Assembly (NCBI RefSeq): GCF_030019515.1
Contig: NZ_JASEEQ010000007.1
Span: forward strand, 62,001 to 126,000
DNA from: Nocardioides sp.
Lineage (GTDB): Bacteria; Actinomycetota; Actinomycetes; Propionibacteriales; Nocardioidaceae
Direction of reading: 5' to 3'
Length of the DNA stretch: 64,000 nt
The stretch's first letter is position 1, and every line of letters starts with the position of its first letter. The translations under genes were made by a program, and so were the position numbers. This document shows positions 24,932-33,554 of this stretch, piece after piece. The notes beneath the pieces are model-generated. The model was not told where the DNA came from. It made no database searches and saw only the letters and a list, made by a program, of their open reading frames with translations.

Positions 24932-25205
24932 TAGCGAATTGCATGCCAACGCCGCCCGATTGACTGCGGGGACAAATCCGAACGATTTCGTCGGCGCAGA
25001 CGCCTTCGCCGTCGTGACTCGCCGGCTGTCCGACGCGCGCTACTTGGACCTCTCAGGCCCGTTCTCAACGTTCAGTTCTGCGCAAACCGTGGCGCTAGAG
25101 ATTCAGGGTGAGTTCAGCGACGACGAGAGCGACGACTACTTCGTCGAGGTTCGCCCGCTCTTATTCGGCGAACCCTACTTGCGCATTGTCGGGCGGAGCA
25201 GGTAG
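24932..25205 (+). pseudogene. 3' remnant of a gene cut by the IS21 element
   Basis: The frame reads ELHANAARLTAGTNPNDFVGADAFAVVTRRLSDARYLD... then QGEFSDDESDDYFVEVRPLLFGEPYLRIV and stops at 25205. Composition is that of a real protein (balanced D, E, F, Y and V), unlike shadow frames, and it enters from inside the insertion sequence without its own start. Probably the C-terminal 90 residues of a gene whose 5' part was lost when the insertion arrived. No matching N-terminal part could be seen on the other side of the element. Confidence 0.55.
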
Positions 25206-25609
25206 ATGCCGTCCGCAGACGGCGGTGTGGCGTCCCAGTGGCTGCAGGCAGAATGTGCTGTCGGTTCGTCGTAGAACGAGTCGAGCCTCGCGCGCCTGGT
25301 GACGGTCTTTGCGGGGCGGTCAGGACGCGGCGACTTCGGCGTGCCGTTCGAAACAGGACCCGTTGCCGATCCGCCTCCGTGAGCCTCCGCCTTGTGGTCC
25401 TCTGGCTCGGTCCCCCTGGCTGATGGGGCGGGCGTTGACGAGTTCTACTCGCACGATGGCAAGCGCCTCGCCATCGGGGATCAGCTTGACCGCATGCGCG
25501 TGATGCGCCCTTATGGTGATACCCAGAGTGAGTTGGAGATCTCTAATCAAGCCGATCGATTACGGAGGCGCGTCCATTGCAGGTGCCTGGTGGAGGGCGT
25601 CGGTGTGGT
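25206..25609. other. Gap between remnant and methylase gene
   Basis: I see no convincing gene here. A plus-strand frame from about 25392 contains a stretch with ordinary composition (VDEFYSHDGKRLAIGDQLDRMRV) and might be another decayed remnant, but it has no ribosome binding site and runs into the 3' end of the methylase gene. No repeats or tRNA-like structures were noticed. Confidence 0.35.
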
Positions 25610-28600
25610 TCAGGACCCAACCGCGTCTAGCGGCTCAGGGACGAGGCCCAGGACGACCGAGTCGATCTCGTCCAGAATCGAACCCAGCCGATCCTTGATC
25701 ATCGAACGCGCAGTCGTGAAGTGCTTTGCCCCAGCGATATCAACCTCGCTGGCAACGCGCTCGGCCTCGCGGGCAAGCTCGACCAAAGCCCTATGTTCCG
25801 CGTCTGCCGAGCTGTACACCGGAATTGGAATAGCGAACACGTACTTATCAAAGTGTCGCGCTCCGAACAGCCCAATCGTCTGGAGCGGCTTCACCCGTTC
25901 AAGTAAGGCTCGGGAGTTCAGGATCGCAGTTAGGTATAGCGCTTCGGACTCGCTGCTGGCCGCGCTCCAGTACAGCCCAAAATCGATGATCGCTCTCTCG
26001 TCAGTCACACGGGCCGCAGCCAAATTCGATCCAGCTTTTGTGTAGACGACCCGGTGGGTCGCGGCGGGGATCTGTGCAGACAGTTGGCCGTGAAAGTCGA
26101 TCCGCTCCAGCAGGGCAGAGGAGTCCGACGCAGCCCTATTGGCCGCCCAGAGGGCTTCTGCAGCCCGCCACCACTGACGCAAGCCGTCGTGTTCCTCAAC
26201 TTGGGCGGCAGTCATGATCGAGTCGTTGCGGATCGGCAGCACGGCGCGTCGAGGATCGCGAGTTCGGAACGGCAGCACGCTCTCGCCGAGGTAGACGTCG
26301 CGCAGGAAGGACCGCTCAACCGAGGCGTGGAGCGACTGCACCTCGCGCCATGGCTTCTTCTCGAGGTTGGTACGCAGCGACTCGACCGAGACGCGTCCGG
26401 CTCCGGGGCCTAGCGGGCCTGCAGGAGCATCCGTGGCGAATAGGAGGACAATCGGCGCCAACACCGCGCCCTGCCGGAACCGCTTCTTGTAAGCGGACGG
26501 CTCAGGTGCCGACTCGGAAGATTGCTGCAGAACTCGCCCGGGGGAAACCTGGAACTGGTCGGCTACGTCGCGCCAAGCACCTGTGCTAACGCGCAGGCGG
26601 GACCGCCACTCAAGCACGTTGGCCGACATGCGGCGCGCCGACGGGGCCCGACTCCCTCGGATGACGCACGACACCATGGGGAATCCGGTGGGCGCCTTTG
26701 AAAGGTCCCACGATTCGTCGAAGGCGACGCTGAGTGGACCGTATGACGGAGAGCCCCAGGACCCTGCTCGGAATCCGTCATGCGGTTGGCGGGTCATCGT
26801 GCCATGGGGCATCACAAGCGCGAAGTTTCCAGTTGGTCGCAAGTACAGCTCGATGGTCCGGACGGCAAATAGCGTCGAGAGGTCTCGCGAGGCTGCCCCG
26901 AGGCCACCGGACAGGAGCCCTCGAGCCTTTGAAAGGCGCTTGAAGCGAACCTGCATGGGCTTCGTCATCTTCGCGTAGCGGAGCCACGGCGGGTTGCCGA
27001 CAATGACGTCCACTTGGTTCGCGGGGTCTGACAGCCAGAGCGGCCTGATCAGGTTCCGCACGTAGTAGCCCCAGATGTGATCACGCCCGCTGGCGTGTAA
27101 GCGCCTCATGGTGTCGAAAGTTTCGACCAACCGATCCGTGTCGTTCTCGTGAACGCCCAGTTGGAAGAGCACTGGCAGGATGAGGTCACGGCTATTCTTG
27201 GTGGACGCCTCCCGGGCACGCTCGGCCATGACGGTGACCAGTCGATCAAACTGAGACGCATCGCTCAACACCGATCGAGGGAAGACCAGGTCGTCGCCGA
27301 ACAAGGCGCCGCCGCCGCCTTCCACGAGGTCGTCACCTGTAGTCGAAACCGAGATCTCGTCCAGCCCTCCGAGCAGATCAGAATGCTGTTCCCACTGGAT
27401 CGAGTCACCGAGGTACACGGGGATGTTGATGGCCGAGCGGTCGTCGGCCGACAATCTGTCGCGCCCGATCGCAAGCAGGTACGTCACACGAGCGAGCGTG
27501 ACCGCGACCGGGTGTACATCCATGCCGATAACGCGGTGTGTGACGGCCTCAACGGCCGCGGAAGGCGACATACCGGCGGCCTCCGCGGCAAGAAGGAACC
27601 GTCTGATCGCGTGGAACAGGAAGGTTCCAGATCCACAGGCAGGGTCGAGAACCCGCTGTTCTAACGGTTCGAGGATGGCCGACTCGACGACCCGATCAGC
27701 CAGCCAATCAGGTGTGTAGTACTCGCCGAGGCCGGCGCGCGAGGCCGCCGGAATTACGGACTCGTAGAGCGCCTTCAGCACGTCGTGATCGACGTGACTC
27801 CAGTCAAACCGTCCGATTCGGTCTGCGAGGACCGTGATGAAGCTCGCGCCACCCTCGACGTCAAGCACCCAATCAAAGAAGTCCGCTTCCACAACCCCGT
27901 AGATCAGTGAGTCTGCAAATGCGGTCCCCCGGGCCAGCGTGTGCGGTGTTAGCGAACCTCGCCGTGACACGTCGAAGCCCACCACTGCGTGCGCAATGAT
28001 CTCTGCTGACAGGACAAGCAGGGTGTGATCGATGAACAGCTCTTCGTCATCCTCGAAGCCCTTTCCGAAGGCCGTCCGCAAGAGCTTGGCCCAGAGCTCA
28101 CGCTTGAGAATCACCTCGTGCTGACCAGCCGACTTCTGATAGAGCGCCTTCAGTGTGGCGTGGTCTAGTAGGTGCGCCGGAGACTCGGCGCCTAGCCGGC
28201 GCCTGATCTCGATTGGCGAAGGGGAGATCTCGATATCGGTGGCGAGTACAGCCTCGAGCCAACCCCGCAGGCGTTCATCGTCAGGGTCTTGAGCGCTAAG
28301 GCTAAGTGTGGCCACTAGGCGGAGCTCACCACCCGCAAGGTGATACAGCCTCCAGTCCGTGCCATCGGTCAGGATCCCGACATATCGGGTGCCGAGCACG
28401 CTGGAGCGGGTAGCAACGTATCCGGCAAGCTGGACCTCTGAATCCTTCAGAACTCCGGGAGCGCGGAGGTCCTTCTTCACCTCGATCACCGCGTGGCCGA
28501 TCTCTACGTCGAGCCGACGTCGCGTTCCGTCCGCTGCCGGAACCTCGAGCTTCGCCACATGGTCGGGAGCGATGTTTAACCCGCCGGAAGTGAGAAGCAG

Positions 28601-28687
28601 GTAGATGTCCGCCTGCAAGTCGGCTTCTGTGCGGTTGGCGTCTCTCGAAGCGAGCCGCGATACGACGTCGGCGGGCGTCACAGGCAC
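25610..28687 (-). CDS. Type IIG-like restriction-modification protein (PD-(D/E)xK domain plus N6-adenine methylase)
   Basis: The protein has 1,025 aa. Residues 1 to 130 hold a nuclease-like domain with D60, E69 and K71 (LDVEIGHAVIEVKK) and a preceding Glu at 21, the D...ExK arrangement. Motif I DPACGSGTF is at 348 to 356 and motif IV NPPW at 565 to 568, as in N6-adenine methylases of the Eco57I/type IIG group. The C-terminal 300 residues carry the usual target-recognition pattern (LTAILNSRALLERVKPLQ, GARHFDKYVFAIPIP). It would methylate and perhaps cleave DNA. It faces the PLD-nuclease gene at 28804 across 116 bp, which suggests one system. Confidence 0.85.
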   Translation of the reverse strand: MPVTPADVVSRLASRDANRTEADLQADIYLLLTSGGLNIAPDHVAKLEVPAADGTRRRLDVEIGHAVIEVKKDLRAPGVLKDSEVQLAGYVATRSSVLGTRYVGILTDGTDWRLYHLAGGELRLVATLSLSAQDPDDERLRGWLEAVLATDIEISPSPIEIRRRLGAESPAHLLDHATLKALYQKSAGQHEVILKRELWAKLLRTAFGKGFEDDEELFIDHTLLVLSAEIIAHAVVGFDVSRRGSLTPHTLARGTAFADSLIYGVVEADFFDWVLDVEGGASFITVLADRIGRFDWSHVDHDVLKALYESVIPAASRAGLGEYYTPDWLADRVVESAILEPLEQRVLDPACGSGTFLFHAIRRFLLAAEAAGMSPSAAVEAVTHRVIGMDVHPVAVTLARVTYLLAIGRDRLSADDRSAINIPVYLGDSIQWEQHSDLLGGLDEISVSTTGDDLVEGGGGALFGDDLVFPRSVLSDASQFDRLVTVMAERAREASTKNSRDLILPVLFQLGVHENDTDRLVETFDTMRRLHASGRDHIWGYYVRNLIRPLWLSDPANQVDVIVGNPPWLRYAKMTKPMQVRFKRLSKARGLLSGGLGAASRDLSTLFAVRTIELYLRPTGNFALVMPHGTMTRQPHDGFRAGSWGSPSYGPLSVAFDESWDLSKAPTGFPMVSCVIRGSRAPSARRMSANVLEWRSRLRVSTGAWRDVADQFQVSPGRVLQQSSESAPEPSAYKKRFRQGAVLAPIVLLFATDAPAGPLGPGAGRVSVESLRTNLEKKPWREVQSLHASVERSFLRDVYLGESVLPFRTRDPRRAVLPIRNDSIMTAAQVEEHDGLRQWWRAAEALWAANRAASDSSALLERIDFHGQLSAQIPAATHRVVYTKAGSNLAAARVTDERAIIDFGLYWSAASSESEALYLTAILNSRALLERVKPLQTIGLFGARHFDKYVFAIPIPVYSSADAEHRALVELAREAERVASEVDIAGAKHFTTARSMIKDRLGSILDEIDSVVLGLVPEPLDAVGS

Positions 28688-28803
28688 TAGTACTCCCGGG
28701 TTCTTGATTCGGCGAGCGCGAGCCTAGTCGTCGGCGCCCCCACTACCGCTGAACGCCGCCGGTGTGAAGACTGAGGCCACCCAGCCGCGTCGAGGAGCCA
28801 GGT

Positions 28804-29937
28804 ATGCCGTATGCAGCGCAGGTCCATCCACAGGATGTCAGTTCGGGTCGAGTGGGCGAGGTCCTGCGTGGCATCTCAGGGGCTGCTGCGTGCGCCCAGT
28901 ACTCGGCGATTGACGCAGCCGTTGCCTACGCGTCAGATCGGGGTGTCGTTCTGCTTGAACAGGAGCTCGCGACCAATCAATGGTGGTTTCGAGCAAGCAA
29001 GCGTTTTCTGGTCAGCATCGACTACGGGATCACCGATCCGCGGGCACTCCGCCGCTTGTCTCGGATCGCGGGTGCTGAGGTCCGTGTGCCCAACGCGCGG
29101 GCGGTGCTCGGCTCTCGCTCGCTCAAGCCTCCCAGCACGTTTCATCCAAAGGCATACCTGTTCCGCGGGACGTCGTGGGGATCTCCATCAGCTCTCGTCG
29201 TGGGCTCGGCAAACCTGACCGTTAGTGCACTGGTGACAGGCTCGGAGGTCGCTACTAGCCAGAGCTGGTCGGGGACCCTGTCGCAGCCCAGCCGCGCACT
29301 GCTCGAGCAGGCTCGAGCCTTCTCTGAGTGGTTCGACGACGCATGGCACGCAGCCGACCCCCTCGACCAGGTGCTATCTGAGTATCTGGAGCGCTATAGG
29401 ACGACCCCGAAGCCGCGCGGGTCTGCGGAGGACCGGACGCGAGCTGTCAAGGTCTACACGGCGCCCGCGGCGACTAACGTCGCCACGGGCACCTACGCCG
29501 TCCAGCTAATGGCGGCCCGTGCCTATTGGATTGAGACGGAAACGTTGTACAAGAACCTTCACCATGCCGGGAGTCAGCTCGATATGCCTCGAGGTACTCG
29601 GGTGTTCTTTGGGTTCGGTTCGGAAGCCAGTGCAGCGAGGGGGGTCCTAGGTTACGTTGCCCTGCAGGTCCCCGGATTCAGGGAGGTTGAGCGCTCCGTG
29701 AAGGCGGCAGGTAATCAGATGGATAAGGTGAACCTCCCCGTTCCTGGAACTGATGGACCGCCGAGCTACGAGCACTCGATCCTGATCTTCGAGCGCGACG
29801 GTACGGCCAACAGCGGGGTGCCGAAGTTCAAGCTGACTGTCACGGATGATGCTGGCCTGGCCCAGCGGAAAGCGTCAGCCGCGAACTTCGTGGACCTACA
29901 GATGAAGGGGAACCGACGGTACGGACTGCTCTTCTGA
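28804..29937 (+). CDS. Phospholipase D-type nuclease, partner of the methylase
   Basis: The protein has 377 aa. An HxK motif is at residues 114 to 116 (FHPKAYLF), followed by G134SANLT139: a single HKD-type active site, as in BfiI- or NgoFVII-type PLD restriction enzymes, which work as dimers. The remaining C-terminal half has no motif I can name. Nucleases of this fold cut DNA without metal ions. Divergent placement next to the large methylase and the lack of other enzymes nearby suggest a joint defence role. ATG 28804 follows gaggagccaggt. Confidence 0.8.
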   Translation: MPYAAQVHPQDVSSGRVGEVLRGISGAAACAQYSAIDAAVAYASDRGVVLLEQELATNQWWFRASKRFLVSIDYGITDPRALRRLSRIAGAEVRVPNARAVLGSRSLKPPSTFHPKAYLFRGTSWGSPSALVVGSANLTVSALVTGSEVATSQSWSGTLSQPSRALLEQARAFSEWFDDAWHAADPLDQVLSEYLERYRTTPKPRGSAEDRTRAVKVYTAPAATNVATGTYAVQLMAARAYWIETETLYKNLHHAGSQLDMPRGTRVFFGFGSEASAARGVLGYVALQVPGFREVERSVKAAGNQMDKVNLPVPGTDGPPSYEHSILIFERDGTANSGVPKFKLTVTDDAGLAQRKASAANFVDLQMKGNRRYGLLF

Positions 29938-30065
29938 GACCCGGCGTCTGACGGGACGACCCGACGGGGGCGACTCGTAGCCGTAGTGCGCAGAAGCTCT
30001 GTCCCAGAGGGCCGCACAGACGGCGGTACGTTCGCTATCCCAGCAATCTCCGTTGGAGGCATCGC

Positions 30066-30293
30066 GTGAAGCTGCATCATCGTCACCCTTCCCTGGCCGC
30101 AGAGCGGCTGGCGGTGGCCCTCGAAACGGGGGTCGTGACGCCCGACGTCGCACCCCTCGTCGCGATCGCCAACGCACTGAGGATCCCCGAGCGTGGGCAC
30201 GAGGAGCGTCACGCAGAGACGAAGGCTCGGATGCTGCGCGCCTACGACTTGGCGGCAACCGGCGGCGACGCCGGATCCCGCGACGGCTGCTAA
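30066..30293 (+). CDS. Small hypothetical protein, 75 aa
   Basis: This small protein starts at GTG 30066 with ttggagg 8 bp upstream. It is helical with a LAAERLAVALETGVVTPDVAPLVAIANALRIP stretch and basic residues around it. It lies 128 bp behind the PLD gene on the same strand and may be a third gene of that locus. No family recognised. Confidence 0.5.
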   Translation: MKLHHRHPSLAAERLAVALETGVVTPDVAPLVAIANALRIPERGHEERHAETKARMLRAYDLAATGGDAGSRDGC

Positions 30294-30830
30294 CTGGTCC
30301 ACGCCAATCGGCCGTTAGCCGGCCTGACGGCCAGCGCGGGTCGCCGCCTGCCGAGCGAAGCTGGCTGAGTCAGTCGCCGCGTGGCTCTCAATCGAGACCA
30401 GCCGCGAATCAGCGTGAACTCAGCGCCGCTCTCGACACACTGACCGGCGCAGCGCCTGAGCTGAGACGACGTGTGCTCCACTTCGGCCGCCTGCCGAGGA
30501 CAGGTGCGAGCGGTCGGTGCGGTCGCCGGTCCAAGATGACGGGTCGGTGGCAGATCGTTGGTGCACCCGGGGGTTGTGGTCATGGGGGGATGTGGCCGCC
30601 CCAGTCGCACCGCGATCGCTCTTGGCGTCGCCGGTGCCGCTCGGGAGGAACTGGACCGTCGGTGCCCGTCACGGTCAAGCGGGACGCCTCCGCGGCCGCC
30701 GTGGCCGGCCGCGGGGCTGGGAACCAGGGAGGAGCCGGCGCCAGCAGCACCCCCGCCGCTATCTGCCAGGCAGGCCTCGTCGAGGAGCACCTCAGCGTGG
30801 TTTGACCAGCTGGCGGAGAGCGAGCACGAG
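30294..30830. other. Long gap without a supported gene
   Basis: The 537 bases contain only Arg/Pro/Ser-rich frames on both strands that overlap each other, the appearance of non-coding GC-rich sequence. No tRNA, hairpin or ribosome binding site with a matching frame was found. It may be decayed DNA at a junction between cargo genes. Confidence 0.4.
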
Positions 30831-31268
30831 TCAGGAGTCTGCGAATCGATCGAGGACGTCTCGGCGCTCGGTGCGGGCCTCACTGATGAGGCGATCTCGA
30901 AGACTGGTTCGACCCTCGGCAGAGAGCCGCCCGATCGCGAGCTGGTTGACGCTGACGCCTTCCTCGGCCGCGTCGATGGTCAGGCTTCGGTGGAGAGACG
31001 ACGGCATGCGAAGCAGGACCTTGCCGTTGTACGGGCGGTCCGCGAGCGACTCGGGGACCGGCTTGCCGTCCTCGCGGAGGTCGGCGACAGCCTGGTCGAT
31101 CAGCGCGCGGAGCCCCCGAAGCGCCTCGCAAGGGTCGGCGCCGAGCCAGGAGAGACCTGGACCCCACTCGAGGGCGGTGGCGATGTACTCCTCGTCCTCG
31201 GGCGACCAAACGACTCGATAGGCGTAGTGCGGCACCGGGTCCGTGCTCTGCTCGCTCTCGACGCTCAT
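30831..31268 (-). CDS. HicB-like antitoxin/repressor without visible HicA
   Basis: The 145 aa consist of an N-terminal HicB half-RNase-H-like domain (YAYRVVWSPEDEEYIATALEWGPGLSWLGADPCEALRGLRALI) and a C-terminal ribbon-helix-helix (LLRMPSSLHRSLTIDAAEEGVSVNQLAIGRL). HicB proteins repress their own operon and neutralise the HicA mRNA interferase. No HicA-sized frame was seen on either side. ATG 31268 is chosen for gaggag upstream; longer frames are Arg-rich shadow sequence. The inverted repeat at 31312-31335 is the likely operator. Confidence 0.75.
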   Translation of the reverse strand: MSVESEQSTDPVPHYAYRVVWSPEDEEYIATALEWGPGLSWLGADPCEALRGLRALIDQAVADLREDGKPVPESLADRPYNGKVLLRMPSSLHRSLTIDAAEEGVSVNQLAIGRLSAEGRTSLRDRLISEARTERRDVLDRFADS

Positions 31269-31311
31269 TGGACTCCTCTTGCCCTGATCCATCAGCTGAA
31301 TGGCCGCATGA

Positions 31312-31335
31312 GATGATAGCGCGGGAGTTATCATC
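31312..31335. promoter_or_regulatory. Inverted repeat upstream of hicB-like gene
   Basis: GATGATA (31312-31318) and TATCATC (31329-31335) form a perfect 7-bp inverted repeat, centred 56 bases from the start codon. AT-rich palindromes like this bind ribbon-helix-helix repressors. It stands out against a 65 to 70% GC background. Function is inferred. Confidence 0.55.
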
Positions 31336-31408
31336 CTGTTTGAAGCCCGGACGGCCGTCGGGCTACTGCCAATGGCGTCCGTCGGGCGCCAGTTATCAAG
31401 CCACACGT

Positions 31409-32458
31409 CTACGCGGCTTCGGCGAGGGCGTCTCGCACGATCTTCCAGACCCCGCCGATGCCGTCTGCGGCGATCCTGGTCAGGTACTGGCCCGGAAACT
31501 CTGCGCCAAGGTCTCGAAGGTGATCCCACACCACCGGTGCGGCGCTGGCAGGCTCGCATCGATAGCCGTCGGGGGTCACGGCGTACAGCTCGTCTGCGTG
31601 GTCTGCCAGTACTTGCTCGAGGATGTCGCGATCCTGTTGGTCGGTCAGGTGTCCACACACGTCGCTCCACCAGAGACTCCTGATGAAGGCGCACCTCTCT
31701 TTGTCAGTGCTTTTGCTCTTGAGGCAAGCGACCAGCCAGGACCGCGGCTTGGTGATGCGGTCTCGACCGCTCCGATAGCCCAGGGCGTCGAGCAGGTCGT
31801 CCAACTGGCGCTCGCCGAGTGCAACCTGGGCCTCTCGAAGCAGCGCGTCGTCGGCGCCGATCGTCGCGTCCGCCGACGGCGATAGCCCTGCATCAGTAGT
31901 CTGATGGTTCACCATGGTGGTCCCGCTGGTGGTTTGCCTGACGCCAGTGTCAGGTCGTGGTGCCAGAACTGTCAGGTCGTTGGAGTCAGAACTGTCAGGT
32001 CGCACGGTGTCTCCTGTCATCCCTGACGGGGTGCGCGTCGGTGACGGGCAGTCGGGCATCGATGCGGACCGGACAGCCTTCGCCATGACGCCCTTCCTGC
32101 CGGCGGCGCTCGCAGCGTCCCGACGACGATTCACACCGGCCGCGCCGGACGCAGCGGCCCACCTCTCACGTGTCTCCTCGGTCATCGCAAGCTGGTAGAC
32201 GATGGGCCGCCGGTCGGCGGGGATCTTGGCGGCGAGGCGCTGGTCGCCCTCGCTCAGGTAGCCCTGATCCACGAGGTCGGCGATATGTCGGCGCACCGTG
32301 CGATCGGTGCAATTGAGGGCGCTGGCGATCCTAGGAATGCCGGGGTAGGCGTGAGCCGAGCCTTTGTCGGCGTGCTCGGCGAACGTGATCAGCACCAGCT
32401 TTCGCGTGCCGGTCAAGCGGGTCTCGTTGATCGCCCACTTGACCGCCGGGATGCTCAT
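31409..32458 (-). CDS. Winged helix-turn-helix protein, replication-initiator-like
   Basis: The N-terminal 95 residues (MSIPAVKWAINETRLTGTRKLVLITFAEHADKGSAHAYPGIPRIASALNCTDRTVRRHIADLVDQGYL) form a winged helix-turn-helix like those of plasmid and prophage replication proteins. A low-complexity linker (Ser/Thr/Asp-rich, residues 125 to 215) follows, then a helical C-terminal domain of about 150 residues. It lies upstream of the excisionase and integrase genes of the second element, in the position of a Rep gene. Start ATG 32458 is chosen because family members begin there; a frame from 32575 adds 39 residues without a ribosome binding site. Confidence 0.7.
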   Translation of the reverse strand: MSIPAVKWAINETRLTGTRKLVLITFAEHADKGSAHAYPGIPRIASALNCTDRTVRRHIADLVDQGYLSEGDQRLAAKIPADRRPIVYQLAMTEETRERWAAASGAAGVNRRRDAASAAGRKGVMAKAVRSASMPDCPSPTRTPSGMTGDTVRPDSSDSNDLTVLAPRPDTGVRQTTSGTTMVNHQTTDAGLSPSADATIGADDALLREAQVALGERQLDDLLDALGYRSGRDRITKPRSWLVACLKSKSTDKERCAFIRSLWWSDVCGHLTDQQDRDILEQVLADHADELYAVTPDGYRCEPASAAPVVWDHLRDLGAEFPGQYLTRIAADGIGGVWKIVRDALAEAA

Positions 32459-32724
32459 CGGCCCGCGGGGGTCGGGTAGATCGCGACGGTAGACGTGCAG
32501 GGTGACATGGTGCTCCAGGTTGGTTGAGATCGGTGGGTCGTCGTCGGATTGAGCGCCCGGCCAGGGGCGCCCCATAGGGCCGTGGGCTTGTCATGTGACG
32601 CACGGCGTCCGGGTGGCGGACGGTGCGACCGTTGCGGAAGCGCTGGGCCGGGCTCGCTCTGGCGCGGGGCCCGGGACTCCGTGGGGTCCCGGGCCTCACT
32701 CGCGTCCGCGGCGAGACCGGTTGG

Positions 32725-33129
32725 CTAAGCGGCACCTGCGACGGGGCTGTCGAGCGCGTCGTCGTCTGCGTCGGCGCCGACCCACCGGCGCATCTTGAAG
32801 GGGCGCCCGTCGTTTCGGGACCTGGAGCCTCTGCAGGGCTCCCACGACTCGGCATCCACCATCGACTTGCCGTCGCCCGTGTGGACCCCCCACATCGAGG
32901 AGTACCGGGACGGGTGGATCTGGACGGGTGACTCGTCGTGGCGAGCGCGGACTCGGTTCACCGATACGTATCCGTCGTTGACCTCGGCGTCGGCCCGGCA
33001 CAGGGCCAGGAAGAGAGCGTGTGCGTCCTGACCGTCAACGTGTGCGCGGTGACCGACAAGAGCAAGAACCTCGGCCATCGGGGCCGGCTCCCACCGAGGG
33101 TCCGCCGTCCCACCTGCAGCAGCCGCCAT
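32725..33129 (-). CDS. Hypothetical protein, 134 aa, coupled to excisionase
   Basis: ATG 33129 overlaps the excisionase stop by one base (TGATG), so it is translated from the same message. The N-terminal part (AEVLALVGHRAHVDGQDAHALFLALCRADAEVNDGYVSVNRVRARHD) has normal protein composition; the rest is polar with three Trp. No family is recognised. Small genes between xis and rep are common in actinobacterial integrative plasmids. Confidence 0.6.
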   Translation of the reverse strand: MAAAAGGTADPRWEPAPMAEVLALVGHRAHVDGQDAHALFLALCRADAEVNDGYVSVNRVRARHDESPVQIHPSRYSSMWGVHTGDGKSMVDAESWEPCRGSRSRNDGRPFKMRRWVGADADDDALDSPVAGAA

Positions 33130-33341
33130 CAGAGCATCGCCCCGACGGTGGGGATCTGCTGGAAGAGCGCGTCAACGTCGTCCAGATCGACCATGATCAC
33201 ACGCGAGCCGAGCCGGTACCCCGGCAGCGAGCCGTCGGCGATCCGACGCCTGAGCGTCTTCGTACAGGTGCCTGCGTACTCGGCGGCGGCCGGCAACTTG
33301 GCGCGCCGCGGCCGAGTGCATGTGACGGTTGGGTGCTTCAT
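33129..33341 (-). CDS. xis: Excisionase of element 2
   Basis: A 70-aa protein with AAAEYAGTCTKTLRRRIADGSLPGYRLGSRVIMVDLDDVDALF, a MerR/AlpA-type winged helix-turn-helix with the GSR-x-I/L wing typical of excisionases in actinobacterial elements. It lies 213 bp upstream of the integrase gene, which has the same orientation further to the right. It probably directs excision and may also repress local promoters. Confidence 0.8.
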   Translation of the reverse strand: MKHPTVTCTRPRRAKLPAAAEYAGTCTKTLRRRIADGSLPGYRLGSRVIMVDLDDVDALFQQIPTVGAML

Positions 33342-33554
33342 GGATTGACTCCGATCGCTTGACAGCCACGGTGTTGTGAATGTCGAGCCGGATCAGACCC
33401 GCGGGCTGCGGTTACTGTCTTGGCCTAAGGAGTCCGAGGGCGTCCGATGGCGTCCTCAACGGCCTGGTTTAGGGCGCTCGGGTCGGAGTTTCCCCAGGTC
33501 AGCGCGGGTCCGGACGTGCCCCAATGTGACTTCCGCCACTTTCAAGGAAACGTG

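Noticed and set aside
25392..25609. Small plus-strand gene before the methylase 3' end
   Set aside because: Some protein-like stretch, but no start signal and it runs antisense into the methylase gene; kept only as a possible remnant.
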